Notes under the pieces: model-generated
The model's input: the letters and a program-made list of their open reading frames with translations, nothing else
Databases searched by the model: none
What the model was told of the DNA's origin: nothing
Assembly (NCBI GenBank): GCA_030746555.1
Contig: JASLMK010000134.1
Span: 1 to 35,363, forward strand
From: Planctomycetota bacterium
Lineage (GTDB): Bacteria > Planctomycetota > UBA1135 > GCA-002686595
DNA length: 35,363 bases
Reading direction: 5' to 3'
Program-made: the position numbers and the translations under genes
Shown: piece after piece, positions 8,376 through 15,739 of the stretch
Layout: every line of letters starts with the position of its first letter
How positions within the stretch are numbered: position 1 is the first letter of the stretch

Positions 8376-9754
8376 TGGACTCGGGAGGAGGGGAGCGGGG
8401 CGGGCCGCGCATCCTGACCGTCGGCGAGCTGACCACGGTCATCAAGGGCCGCCTGGAGGACGTCGGCCGCGTGAGCGTCGAGGGGGAGGTGAGCGGGCTC
8501 ACCCACGCCACCTCTGGCCACGTCTACTACGACCTTGGCGACCAGCTGCGCGGGGTCAAGTCGGTGGTGCGCTGCATCATCTGGAAGAGCCAAGTGGCGC
8601 GGGCGACGCGCACCCCCCTGGCGAACGGCGACCGCGTCGTCGTCCACGGGCGCCTGGACGTCTACGCACCGCGCGGCACCTACAGCCTGATCACCGAGCG
8701 GGTCGAGGCGCGGGGGATCGGCGAGCTCCTCGCGCGGCTCGAGGAGCTCAAGCACGAGCTCTCCGGCCTCGGCTGGTTCGGTCGCGCCCGGCCCCTGCCG
8801 GCCCTGCCGCGCAGGATCGGCGTCGCGACCAGTCGCAGCGGCGCGGCCCTGCACGATTTCCTGGAGACGCGCACCCGTCGCTGGCCGGGGTTCCCCGTGC
8901 GCTTCACGCACTGCGCCGTGCAGGGCGCCGGGGCGGCCGAGGAGGTGGCGCGCGCCATCGAGCGCCTCGATCGCAGCGGCGTGGACGTCATCGTCGTCTG
9001 TCGCGGCGGCGGCTCCCTCGAGGACCTGTGGTGCTTCAACGAGCGCCCGGTGGCGGAGGCGATCCACGCGGCATCGGTGCCCGTGGTGAGCGGCGTCGGC
9101 CACGAGACCGACCTGACCCTGTGCGACCTGGTCGCCGACCACCGCGCCCACACGCCCACGGACGCGGCCCAGCGCGTGGTCCCCCTGCGCCGCGACCTCA
9201 CCGAGCGCATGGAGCGCGGACAGGGCGACCTGGTAGACGCCATGGCGGCCCTCTTGGAGCGCGCGGACGAGCGCCTGTCGCGCGCCGCCCGTTCGCGCGT
9301 CCTGCGCGCTCCGGCCTGGATCCTGGGGGAGCGGGCCGGCGCCCTGTCGGCCGCCGGGCGGCGCCTGACGCTCAGGGCGGGCGAGCGCGGCGAGCGCGCG
9401 GCGGCGCGCCTGGCGACCTGCTCGGCGCGCCTGGGCGCCCAGAGCCCCCGTGCGCGCCTCGCACGCTTGGGAGGGCGCATGGAGGCCCTCGCCCTGCGCC
9501 TGGGGGTCCCGGCCCGCGAGCGCTGCGCCGGCCTGGCCTCGCGCCTGGAGGTCGCCGGCCGGGCGCTGGAGGCGACCTCGCCTCTGGCGGTCTTGGGGCG
9601 CGGCTACTCGATCACCCGGCGCGCGAGCGACGGCGTGCCGTTGGTCACCGCCGGCGGACTCGGCGAGGGCGAGCGGCTCGAGACTCTCCTGGCGGAGGGC
9701 CGCGTCCTCTCGCGGGTCGAGAGCGTCGAGGAGCCGGCGGAGGACGGGGCGTGA
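8375..9754 (+). CDS. xseA: Exodeoxyribonuclease VII large subunit
   Basis: 459 residues from ATG at 8375 (TGATG overlap with the upstream stop). Degrades single-stranded DNA from either end as part of the XseA-XseB complex. The N-terminal OB-fold (about 13-115) has SVEGEVSGL and ATSGHVYYDL. The catalytic region carries GVATSRSGAALHDF, VCRGGGSLEDLWCFNE and SGVGHETDLTL, and a long helical region follows (~270-400). A GYSITRR segment near the C-terminus is typical. The small subunit xseB, often adjacent, is absent here. The stop overlaps the glycosyltransferase start (GTGA), implying coupling to unrelated genes. Confidence 0.93.
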   Translation: MDSGGGERGGPRILTVGELTTVIKGRLEDVGRVSVEGEVSGLTHATSGHVYYDLGDQLRGVKSVVRCIIWKSQVARATRTPLANGDRVVVHGRLDVYAPRGTYSLITERVEARGIGELLARLEELKHELSGLGWFGRARPLPALPRRIGVATSRSGAALHDFLETRTRRWPGFPVRFTHCAVQGAGAAEEVARAIERLDRSGVDVIVVCRGGGSLEDLWCFNERPVAEAIHAASVPVVSGVGHETDLTLCDLVADHRAHTPTDAAQRVVPLRRDLTERMERGQGDLVDAMAALLERADERLSRAARSRVLRAPAWILGERAGALSAAGRRLTLRAGERGERAAARLATCSARLGAQSPRARLARLGGRMEALALRLGVPARERCAGLASRLEVAGRALEATSPLAVLGRGYSITRRASDGVPLVTAGGLGEGERLETLLAEGRVLSRVESVEEPAEDGA

Positions 9755-10689
9755 CGGCCGACGCGCTCCCCGTCGGCGCGGTGGTCGTCAACTGGAACGG
9801 CGGCGGGGCGAACCTGGCCTGCCTGGAGAGCCTCCGAGCCCAGGGGCTCGCCGCCGGGCGCATCGTGTTCGTCGACAACGGCTCGACCGACGGCTCCCTC
9901 GAGCTCGTCCGCGCCGCCCACCCGGACCTGGTCGTGATCGAGAACGGGGAGAACGAGGGCTTCGGCGCCGCGGCGAACCGCGGCGCGCGGGTCGCCATCG
10001 AGGGCGGCGCCCGAGCGGTGTTCTTCGTGAACAACGACGTCGTCCTGCCCCCCGGTGTCCTGCCGCGCCTGGTCGCCGCCCTAGGCGACCGACCGCGCCG
10101 GGCGGTGGTCGGCCCCCTCGTCCTGCGCGGGGACCGTCCCGAGCTCGTGTGGAGCGCCGGCGGCGCCCTGACCTGGCGCGAGAACCTCTCGACCCTGCGC
10201 GGCTTCGGCCGACCCGACGGGCCTGCCTGGCGGGAGTCGCTCGACGTCGACTACATCGCGGGCTGCGCGCTGCTCGCGCGCGCCGAGGCCCTGGAGGAGC
10301 TGGGCTTCTTCGCCGTCGAGTACTTCGCCTACATGGAGGACGTCGACCTCGGCCTGCGGGCGCGTCGCGCGGGCTGGGAGGTCCACCTCGTCGGCGACGT
10401 CGCCGCCCTGCACACCCCTTCGAGCGCCACCGGCGGCGGCTACAGCCCGCGCCGCAAGTACATGAACGCGGTCAACTCCGTCGCCTTCCTGCGCCGCCAC
10501 GGACGCGCCGCGCACTGGCTGCGCTTCGTCCTCTTCGACGTCGCGAGCCTCCCGGCCGTGTGGCTCGTCGCGGTCCTGCGCGGCCGCGGCAAGGCCGTCT
10601 TGGCCAAGGCCTGGGGCCTGTACGACGGCCTGCGCGGGAGGCGCGTGACCGCCGAGCGCGTGCGGGACGGGGCCTGCCGACTCTGGTAG
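9751..10689 (+). CDS. Family 2 glycosyltransferase (rhamnosyltransferase-like)
   Basis: 312 residues from GTG at 9751, overlapping the xseA stop by four bases. GT-A fold: VVVNWNGG at the N-terminus, VDNGSTDGS, the NEGFGAAANRG nucleotide-sugar loop, VNNDVVLPPG as the DxD-like metal site, and YMEDVDLGLRARRAGWEV as the acceptor/catalytic segment. This pattern matches the WcaA/RfbF-type GT2 group that builds cell-surface polysaccharides. A weakly hydrophobic C-terminal stretch (WLRFVLFDVASLPAVWLVAVL) may attach it to the inner membrane. The SGNH hydrolase that follows and the RmlC-like cupin at 13354 would fit a surface-glycan context, but no complete glycan locus is present. Confidence 0.85.
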   Translation: MTADALPVGAVVVNWNGGGANLACLESLRAQGLAAGRIVFVDNGSTDGSLELVRAAHPDLVVIENGENEGFGAAANRGARVAIEGGARAVFFVNNDVVLPPGVLPRLVAALGDRPRRAVVGPLVLRGDRPELVWSAGGALTWRENLSTLRGFGRPDGPAWRESLDVDYIAGCALLARAEALEELGFFAVEYFAYMEDVDLGLRARRAGWEVHLVGDVAALHTPSSATGGGYSPRRKYMNAVNSVAFLRRHGRAAHWLRFVLFDVASLPAVWLVAVLRGRGKAVLAKAWGLYDGLRGRRVTAERVRDGACRLW

Positions 10690-10751
10690 GTGGAGGGCTC
10701 GGAAGCGGTGCCAGAGGGTCCGCGCCGCTCGTCGGCCTCCGCGGGGCGGGG

Positions 10752-10757
10752 TAGGAT
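10752..10757 (+). promoter_or_regulatory. Possible -10 box (TAGGAT) for the SGNH gene
   Basis: GTAGGATTGG lies 13 bases before ATG 10771, giving a leader of only a few bases. It resembles the TAGGNT boxes before other starts here. Confidence 0.35.
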
Positions 10758-10770
10758 TGGCGCGCCGACC

Positions 10771-11958
10771 ATGAGCCGCAACGCTGTCCGCGCCGTCACC
10801 TTCTCTGTCTCGCTCGTCCTCGCCGTGACGCTCGGCTATGCGGTTGTCCACCACCTGCGTCCGGTGCGGGAGGTCCTCGAGTTCCAGGACGTGGACGAGG
10901 CGGCGTTCGAGGCTGCGTCCGCCTCGGCGGCGCGGCACGCAGGGGAGTTGCCGGCCCGCCTGAGGCGCACGCCCCTGGACGAGGAGACCGTGCGGCGGAT
11001 CATGCCGCTCAAGGGCAAGACGCGCGTCTACGATCCGTTCAGCTACTTCCGCCACGCGGCAGGGCTGTCGTCGGAGAGGAAGTGGGCGGAGCACCCCCGG
11101 GGGCGCTTCTCGGTCGTCACCAACTCGCTCGGCCTGCGCCAGGACGACGAGCTGGCCGAGGCGAAGCCGGACCTGCGGGTCCTGGTGGTCGGCGACTCCC
11201 ACATGACCGGTGTCTGCTCCAACGCCGAGTGCTTCCCGGCTCAGCTCGAGGACCGGCTCGCCGCGAACGAGCCCGGGCGCTCCGTCGAGGTCGTCAACGG
11301 ATCGCATGGCGCCTACGCCTTCTACCACTACCTCGGGGTGCTCGAGCGCATGCTCGACCTGGGCTATCTCCCCGACGTGTTCGTCGTGGTCGTCTACGGG
11401 GGCAACGACTTCCTCGCCACCTTCATGTGGCACCTCTTCGGTGGGACGCAGCGACCGCGGCACACCAGGGAGGAGCTGCGGCGCAAGGAGGAGTGCAAGC
11501 AGCTGCACCCCCAGGGGCTCGGCCAGGCCCTGAACGCCGCCGAGTACTTCCGCCGCGGGGGGGAGGAGGAGGTCGAGACGGCGCTGCGCATGGCCCGTGC
11601 GGTGATGGCGGAGATCCGGCGCTTGTGCCGGCAGCAGGGGACCGAGCTCGTGGCGGTCTACCTGCCCTCGCCCTCGGAGCTGCCCGACCACGCGGACCAG
11701 ACGCGCATCGAGGGCGCGCGGGAGGTGCTCGGCCTGTCCCTCGAGGACCTCGCCGTCATCGGAACGATGGGGGACCGCTTCCTGGCGGACCTGCGCGGCG
11801 CCGGCTACCCGACGATCGACCTGCGGGAGACCTTCCGCGGCTCCACCACCGAGCTCTACTGGCGCAGGGACCTGCACCTCAACCTCGCGGGGCACGCCGC
11901 CATGGCCGACGTCGTCGCCGGCAGGCTCGAGCAGTGGTGGGGGGCACGGGCGGAGTGA
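10771..11958 (+). CDS. Membrane-anchored SGNH-fold hydrolase/acyltransferase
   Basis: 395 residues from ATG at 10771, preferred over an upstream in-frame GTG (10690) because a signal anchor (residues 9-27, VTFSVSLVLAVTLGYAVV) follows directly. The SGNH blocks are visible: GDSH at 141-144 (nucleophile Ser143), Gly/Asn in YGGND at 209-213, and the DxH pair Asp367/His369 (RRDLHLN). Family members hydrolyse or transfer acetyl or other acyl groups on glycans and lipids. The membrane anchor suggests action outside the cytoplasm, perhaps on the product of the preceding glycosyltransferase (inference). It ends 27 bases from the convergent deoxyhypusine-synthase-like gene. Confidence 0.82.
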   Translation: MSRNAVRAVTFSVSLVLAVTLGYAVVHHLRPVREVLEFQDVDEAAFEAASASAARHAGELPARLRRTPLDEETVRRIMPLKGKTRVYDPFSYFRHAAGLSSERKWAEHPRGRFSVVTNSLGLRQDDELAEAKPDLRVLVVGDSHMTGVCSNAECFPAQLEDRLAANEPGRSVEVVNGSHGAYAFYHYLGVLERMLDLGYLPDVFVVVVYGGNDFLATFMWHLFGGTQRPRHTREELRRKEECKQLHPQGLGQALNAAEYFRRGGEEEVETALRMARAVMAEIRRLCRQQGTELVAVYLPSPSELPDHADQTRIEGAREVLGLSLEDLAVIGTMGDRFLADLRGAGYPTIDLRETFRGSTTELYWRRDLHLNLAGHAAMADVVAGRLEQWWGARAE

Positions 11959-11969
11959 CCGGCCCGGCG

Positions 11970-11985
11970 GCGGGCGCTCGCCCGC
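11970..11985. terminator. Hairpin between convergent genes
   Basis: A perfect six-base stem, GCGGGC paired with GCCCGC around a GCTC loop, exactly fills the gap between the stop at 11958 and the convergent stop at 11986. There is no T-run on either side; it may act as a weak bidirectional terminator. Confidence 0.4.
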
Positions 11986-13239
11986 TCAGGCGTCCTCGGC
12001 CCGCAGGGTGTCGGCGCGCTCGCGGACGGCCTCGCGCAGGCGCTCGCAGAGCTCTTCGCGGCGGTCGTAGAGCCGGTAGCCGTCGCGGTCGCGCAGGTAG
12101 CCGCGGGCCTCGGGGTGCTCGGACACCAGGGCGTCGAGGCCGATCTCGGCGGCGCGCAGCTCCAGGCGCTCGCGCTTCTCGAGCAGGGCGCGGGTCACGA
12201 TCGGCATCAGCATCGAGTAGTCCCCGGGCACGCTCACGCAGGTCTCGGTGTGGTGCTCGGGGTCGACCTTGCCCCAGGTGACCGCCTCGGACGGCGGGCA
12301 GGAGGAGAGGGAGCCGTCGGTCACCGGCGCCGTCGTGATCTGGATGTCGTAGAGGAAGCCGGAGATGTCCTCGAGGCCCAGGATTTGGGAGAGGGCCGGC
12401 TCGGGCTGGAGGTTGAAGTTCTTCGGCACGCCGCCGCCGAGGATCAGGGTGCCCAGGGCGCGCGCGTCGCTTTCCCGCAGGCCCCACAGGTGGAACGCGC
12501 AGCTCTCGAACACCTCTCCGTGCAGGTCCAGATCGAACGCGTAGCCGTCGCCGCAGGCCTCGCGCAGGGCCCACAGCTTCATCGAGTTCAAGAACACCGA
12601 GCCGTCGGCGGGGGCGCCGACGAAGACCGGGATCGCCTTGCGGGCGCAGAGGGCCAGGAGCCCCTCGCGCACGCCGTGCTCGCGCTCCAGCCGCTCGTAG
12701 TGCCGGCCGAGGAGGTGGCGCATCTCCGTGCCCGTCATGCGCCGCTGGAACTCCTCGCCCCGCAGACAGGCGGTCAGGAAGCGGTCCTGGGAGAGGAGCA
12801 CCTGCTCGTCGAAGCCGATGTCGGTGATGCGGATGATCTCTTCCTCGCGCAGGCGCCGGTCGTCGCCGTGGATCGGCACCTCGAAGAAGGGGTGCTCGCG
12901 GGCGTCGGCGAGGGAGCGGTGGCCGTCGTGGTAGCAGACCGCGTCGGTCGTCGAGACGAGGGCGAACCAGCCGCTGTCGAGCAGGGGACACAGCCAGGTG
13001 TGGTGCTGCCCCGAGGCGGTCACCGGACCGGCGACCGCCAGGGTCATGGGCACGCCCTCGCCCACGGCGGCGTCGAGGAGCCGCCACAGACGACGAAGGC
13101 TCGCGCCGCCGAAGGCCGGCAGGCAGTCGGAGAGCAGCTCGTCGAGGCCGTCGACTTCGGTGACGGGCCGGGTCGGAAGCTCCCGTCGCTCCCCCCGATC
13201 GGGGAGGGGCGCGTGCTGGTCTCGCCGGGTCGGGCTCAC
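11986..13239 (-). CDS. Deoxyhypusine synthase-like protein
   Basis: 417 residues from GTG at 13239. The frame is open further upstream, but similarity to the family starts only near residue 25 and the gene is divergent from the one at 13354. Family hallmarks: GGGVPKNF at 268-275, TTAPVTDGSLSSCPPSEAV at ~302-320 and SEAVTWGK with Lys324, equivalent to the catalytic lysine of eukaryotic deoxyhypusine synthase (EAVSWGK). The fold uses NAD and transfers the aminobutyl group of spermidine. Bacteria lack eIF5A, so bacterial members are thought to act on small amines (for example homospermidine-type reactions) or are uncharacterised. No other polyamine gene is nearby, so the substrate is unknown. 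Length slightly exceeds the ~350-370 residues usual for the family. Confidence 0.8.
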   Translation of the reverse strand: MSPTRRDQHAPLPDRGERRELPTRPVTEVDGLDELLSDCLPAFGGASLRRLWRLLDAAVGEGVPMTLAVAGPVTASGQHHTWLCPLLDSGWFALVSTTDAVCYHDGHRSLADAREHPFFEVPIHGDDRRLREEEIIRITDIGFDEQVLLSQDRFLTACLRGEEFQRRMTGTEMRHLLGRHYERLEREHGVREGLLALCARKAIPVFVGAPADGSVFLNSMKLWALREACGDGYAFDLDLHGEVFESCAFHLWGLRESDARALGTLILGGGVPKNFNLQPEPALSQILGLEDISGFLYDIQITTAPVTDGSLSSCPPSEAVTWGKVDPEHHTETCVSVPGDYSMLMPIVTRALLEKRERLELRAAEIGLDALVSEHPEARGYLRDRDGYRLYDRREELCERLREAVRERADTLRAEDA

Positions 13240-13353
13240 GGCCGGGAGTCTACCGCCCCGGTCCCTCCAGGCGAGGCTTGCGGCGGCCCGTCCGGTGGGG
13301 GATGCTCTGGCCTCCCTCCCGACGCCAGGGCACGCACGGTGCCCCAACCACCC

Positions 13354-13893
13354 ATGGTCGAGTTCAACACGCAAGCCCGGGCCCGCTACGAGAAGCAGGA
13401 CTACAGCCCCTCCGAGCCCATCGAGGGGGTCGAGATCGTCGAGCTGCGGCGCTTCAACGACGACGGCGGCTCGATGACCGAGCTGGCCCGCCTCAACGCG
13501 GGCGTCCACGCCGACCTCCCCGGGTTCGAGGCGCGCCAGATGAACTTCAGCGTCCTCGAGCCCCTGGCGATCAAGGCCTTCCACCTGCACCAGCGCCAGA
13601 CCGACGTCTGGTTCGTGCCGCCGGGGGACAAGATCCTCCTGGTCCTCGCCGACGTGCGCGCCGGCTCGCCCACCGAGGGCAAGCTGATGCGCTTCCCCCT
13701 CGGAGACGGCAACTCGCGCCTGGTGCGCATCCCGCCGGGCGTCGCCCACGGCTGCAGGAACCTGCGCCCGGCCGCGCCGGGTTCGATCATCTACTTCGTC
13801 GACGTCCAGTTCTCGATCGGCGAGGACTGCGACGAGGGTCGGCTGCCCTGGGACCACTTCGGCGCCGACGTCTGGGAGGTGGAGCGCGCCTGA
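13354..13893 (+). CDS. RmlC-like cupin (dTDP-4-dehydrorhamnose 3,5-epimerase family)
   Basis: 179 residues from ATG at 13354. Normal RmlC length with the double-stranded beta-helix core: NFSVLEPLAIKAFHLHQRQTDVW (catalytic-His region), LLVLADVRAGSPTEGK (in RmlC the vDlR-SPT segment), and RIPPGVAHGCRNL (iPpGfaHG). The true RmlC HYQ motif reads HLHQ here, so the exact sugar substrate is uncertain; FdtA/WbtD-like isomerases or other NDP-sugar cupins remain possible. No rmlA, rmlB or rmlD adjoins. It is followed after 23 bases by a small membrane protein on the same strand. Confidence 0.72.
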   Translation: MVEFNTQARARYEKQDYSPSEPIEGVEIVELRRFNDDGGSMTELARLNAGVHADLPGFEARQMNFSVLEPLAIKAFHLHQRQTDVWFVPPGDKILLVLADVRAGSPTEGKLMRFPLGDGNSRLVRIPPGVAHGCRNLRPAAPGSIIYFVDVQFSIGEDCDEGRLPWDHFGADVWEVERA

Positions 13894-13916
13894 GGGCGTC
13901 GGAACGGAGGACACCC

Positions 13917-14336
13917 ATGGAGCGAACCCGCAAGTTCGCCGCCGTCGCCCTGGTCCTGTTGGGCCTGCTGGTCTGGGTACTCCTGGTGTTCATCCCCTCC
14001 GGCGGGCCCATGGGCTCCGGCCCTGGAGCGTGGAACGCGCAGTTCGTCGGGAACATCGCCCTGACGATGGCGGGCGTCTGGGTCCTGTGTGCCGCGGCGT
14101 GGCGCACCCTGTGGAACGAGCCGGTCGGCGACGCGTCTTCGCCGGGCAGGCCGTGTTCCACACCTAGCCCGGGGAGGGATGGGTGCGCGCCTCCTGCGGC
14201 CCGGCTCGGACGCCTAGCCCGGATGATTCATGAAGACGTGCACGAGACACAGCAACTCGGTTCCTGGCGGTGCCTTGCGGGTTCTGGCGACGCAGGCGAC
14301 CCTGAACGGGTCGTCGAGGAAGCCAGGTTCTCATGA
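13917..14336 (+). CDS. Small two-helix membrane protein with a repeat-encoded tail
   Basis: 139 residues from ATG at 13917, preceded by a GGAGG site (13906-13910). Helix 1 spans about 8-27 (AAVALVLLGLLVWVLLVFI) and helix 2 about 44-63 (NIALTMAGVWVLCAAAW), separated by a Gly/Pro loop. Residues from about 100 onward (LARMIHEDVHETQQLG...) are encoded entirely by the repeat element at 14214-14396, and the stop TGA (14334-14336) lies inside that element. The native gene was probably shorter or ended differently before insertion; the tail has no recognisable fold. Function unknown. Confidence 0.55.
   Translation: MERTRKFAAVALVLLGLLVWVLLVFIPSGGPMGSGPGAWNAQFVGNIALTMAGVWVLCAAAWRTLWNEPVGDASSPGRPCSTPSPGRDGCAPPAARLGRLARMIHEDVHETQQLGSWRCLAGSGDAGDPERVVEEARFS
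14163..14172 (+). repeat. Isolated copy of the element tip (CCTAGCCCGG)
   Basis: The same ten bases that open the element at 14213-14222 occur 50 bases earlier. This may be an insertion scar or partial end, or chance in GC-rich DNA, although CTAG is otherwise scarce here. Confidence 0.3.
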
Positions 14337-14396
14337 AGCGCCGCCAGGGGCCGGTTGCGAAGTCTGGTGTGCGTCTTCATGAATCATCCGGGCTAG
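14214..14396 (+). mobile_element. Non-autonomous element (MITE-like), copy 1, 183 bp
   Basis: Begins CTAGCCCGGATGATTCATGA and ends with its reverse complement. The perfect terminal inverted repeat is 25 bases, followed by a nearly matching extension. It encodes no protein of its own. It is about 93% identical, by hand alignment, to the reverse complement of copy 2 (21274-21476) except for a 21-base insertion in that copy. The outermost CTAG is palindromic and may be a 4-base target duplication. The right-end CTAG supplies the TAG stop of nadA (minus strand), and the interior supplies the tail of the 13917 gene. Strand is arbitrary. No transposase lies in the window. Confidence 0.8.
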
Positions 14397-15721
14397 TCGC
14401 CGACGACCTCGATCATGCGCTCGAGGGCCAGGCGCGCCTGGCGCGCGACCTCGGCGCGCTCGGCGGACTCCAGGCGCTCCCGCGAGCCGGACACCTCGTC
14501 CACCGCGTCCCCGGCCAGGACCCGGTTCGCGTCGGGGGGCGTCCCGCGTCGCAGCAGGTCTAGCATGCCCGCCAGGTGGGGCGGGTCGTTGCGGCTCATC
14601 GTCGCGCAGCCGCAGCCCGCGCCGGCCAGGCCCGCCTCGGGTACGTCGGCGAGGTGGACGACCTCGACCCCGCGGCGGCGGCCGAGCTCGCGCGCGTTGC
14701 GCACGAAGTGGCCCTCGGTGCCGATCACCAGGCGCGAGCCCGCCGGAGCCTGCTCGACGGCCTTCCACAGGTACGCCGTGCTGCCGGCGCCGTCGGCGGC
14801 CTCGACCACCTCCAGGGGGGATTCGGGGTGGACCAGGACGCGCCAGCCGCGCTCCTTCCACCAGGCGACGTGGCCCTCGGTGAAGACCGTGTGGACGCCG
14901 CACCACGAGCCCCACAGGATCATCTCGGCGCGGTCGAGGGCCGCCAGGCCGCCCTCGACGTGGGCGTCGTCGAGGGGGAAGGCCCCGCGCGCCTGCTCCG
15001 CCGGCGCCAGGCGCACGACGCGGGCGAGGTCCATCCCCAACCGCGCCGCGGTGTTGCGGCCCAAATGCTCGTCGGGGACGAAGAAGAGCTTCTTGCCCTC
15101 GCGCCGCGCCCAGTCGACGACGAGGTGGGCGTTGCTGCTGGTGCAGACCGCGCCGCCGGTGCGCCCGGCCAGGGCCTTCAGGCGGCCCGAGGTGTTCATG
15201 TAGGCCACGCAGACCAGCTCGTCGCCGTAGCGCTCGACGAGCTGGTCGGCGACCGGCAGCACCATGTAGTCCTTGGCCAGCATCTCCATCGTGCAGCCGG
15301 CCTTGGGGTTGGTGATCCAGACCTGTTGGTCCTCGCCGGCGAGGATGGCGATCGACTCGGCCATGAAGTGCACGGCGGACTCGACGATGACGCGCTTTTG
15401 GGGGTTGCGCGCCGCCTGAAGGGCCAGGGCGTAGCTGTCGGCGATGGAGCCGCCGTAGCGCTCGACGAGCTTGACGATCTCCCCGCCCATGTAGAAGTGG
15501 GCCAACAGCAAGAGGGCGTCGCCGAAGTGGTCGGCGGCCGGCCGCACGTAGGCGTCCAGCCAGGGCAAGACCGTCTCCGGCGTGCGGTCGGGGAGCGCGA
15601 GGTACTCCTCGGCGTAGGGCCGGAACTCCTCCTGGTACCAGTCCAGGGGGAGGTCGGTCTGGCACATGGGGATCCCCGGCTCGAGGAGGACGGAGCCGGT
15701 GGGGGAGACGGGGCGGGGCAT
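14393..15721 (-). CDS. nadA: Quinolinate synthase
   Basis: 442 residues from ATG at 15721. Condenses iminoaspartate with dihydroxyacetone phosphate to quinolinate, the NAD precursor, using an oxygen-sensitive [4Fe-4S] cluster. The three cluster cysteines of the triplicated fold are present: Cys143 (NPKAGCTMEML), Cys274 (GSWCGVHTVF) and Cys370 or Cys372 (GCGCATMSRN). Other NadA segments include LLAHFYMGGEI near 72, YMNTSGRLKA near 174, CTSSNA near 193 and FVPDEHLGRNTA near 214. It is longer than the ~310-370 residue enzymes because of N-terminal and C-terminal extensions. It starts 18 bases after pruA, so they are co-transcribed. The TAG stop lies in the tip of the repeat element. Confidence 0.93.
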   Translation of the reverse strand: MPRPVSPTGSVLLEPGIPMCQTDLPLDWYQEEFRPYAEEYLALPDRTPETVLPWLDAYVRPAADHFGDALLLLAHFYMGGEIVKLVERYGGSIADSYALALQAARNPQKRVIVESAVHFMAESIAILAGEDQQVWITNPKAGCTMEMLAKDYMVLPVADQLVERYGDELVCVAYMNTSGRLKALAGRTGGAVCTSSNAHLVVDWARREGKKLFFVPDEHLGRNTAARLGMDLARVVRLAPAEQARGAFPLDDAHVEGGLAALDRAEMILWGSWCGVHTVFTEGHVAWWKERGWRVLVHPESPLEVVEAADGAGSTAYLWKAVEQAPAGSRLVIGTEGHFVRNARELGRRRGVEVVHLADVPEAGLAGAGCGCATMSRNDPPHLAGMLDLLRRGTPPDANRVLAGDAVDEVSGSRERLESAERAEVARQARLALERMIEVVGD

Positions 15722-15739
15722 CTCGCGGGGGCTGCCGGC

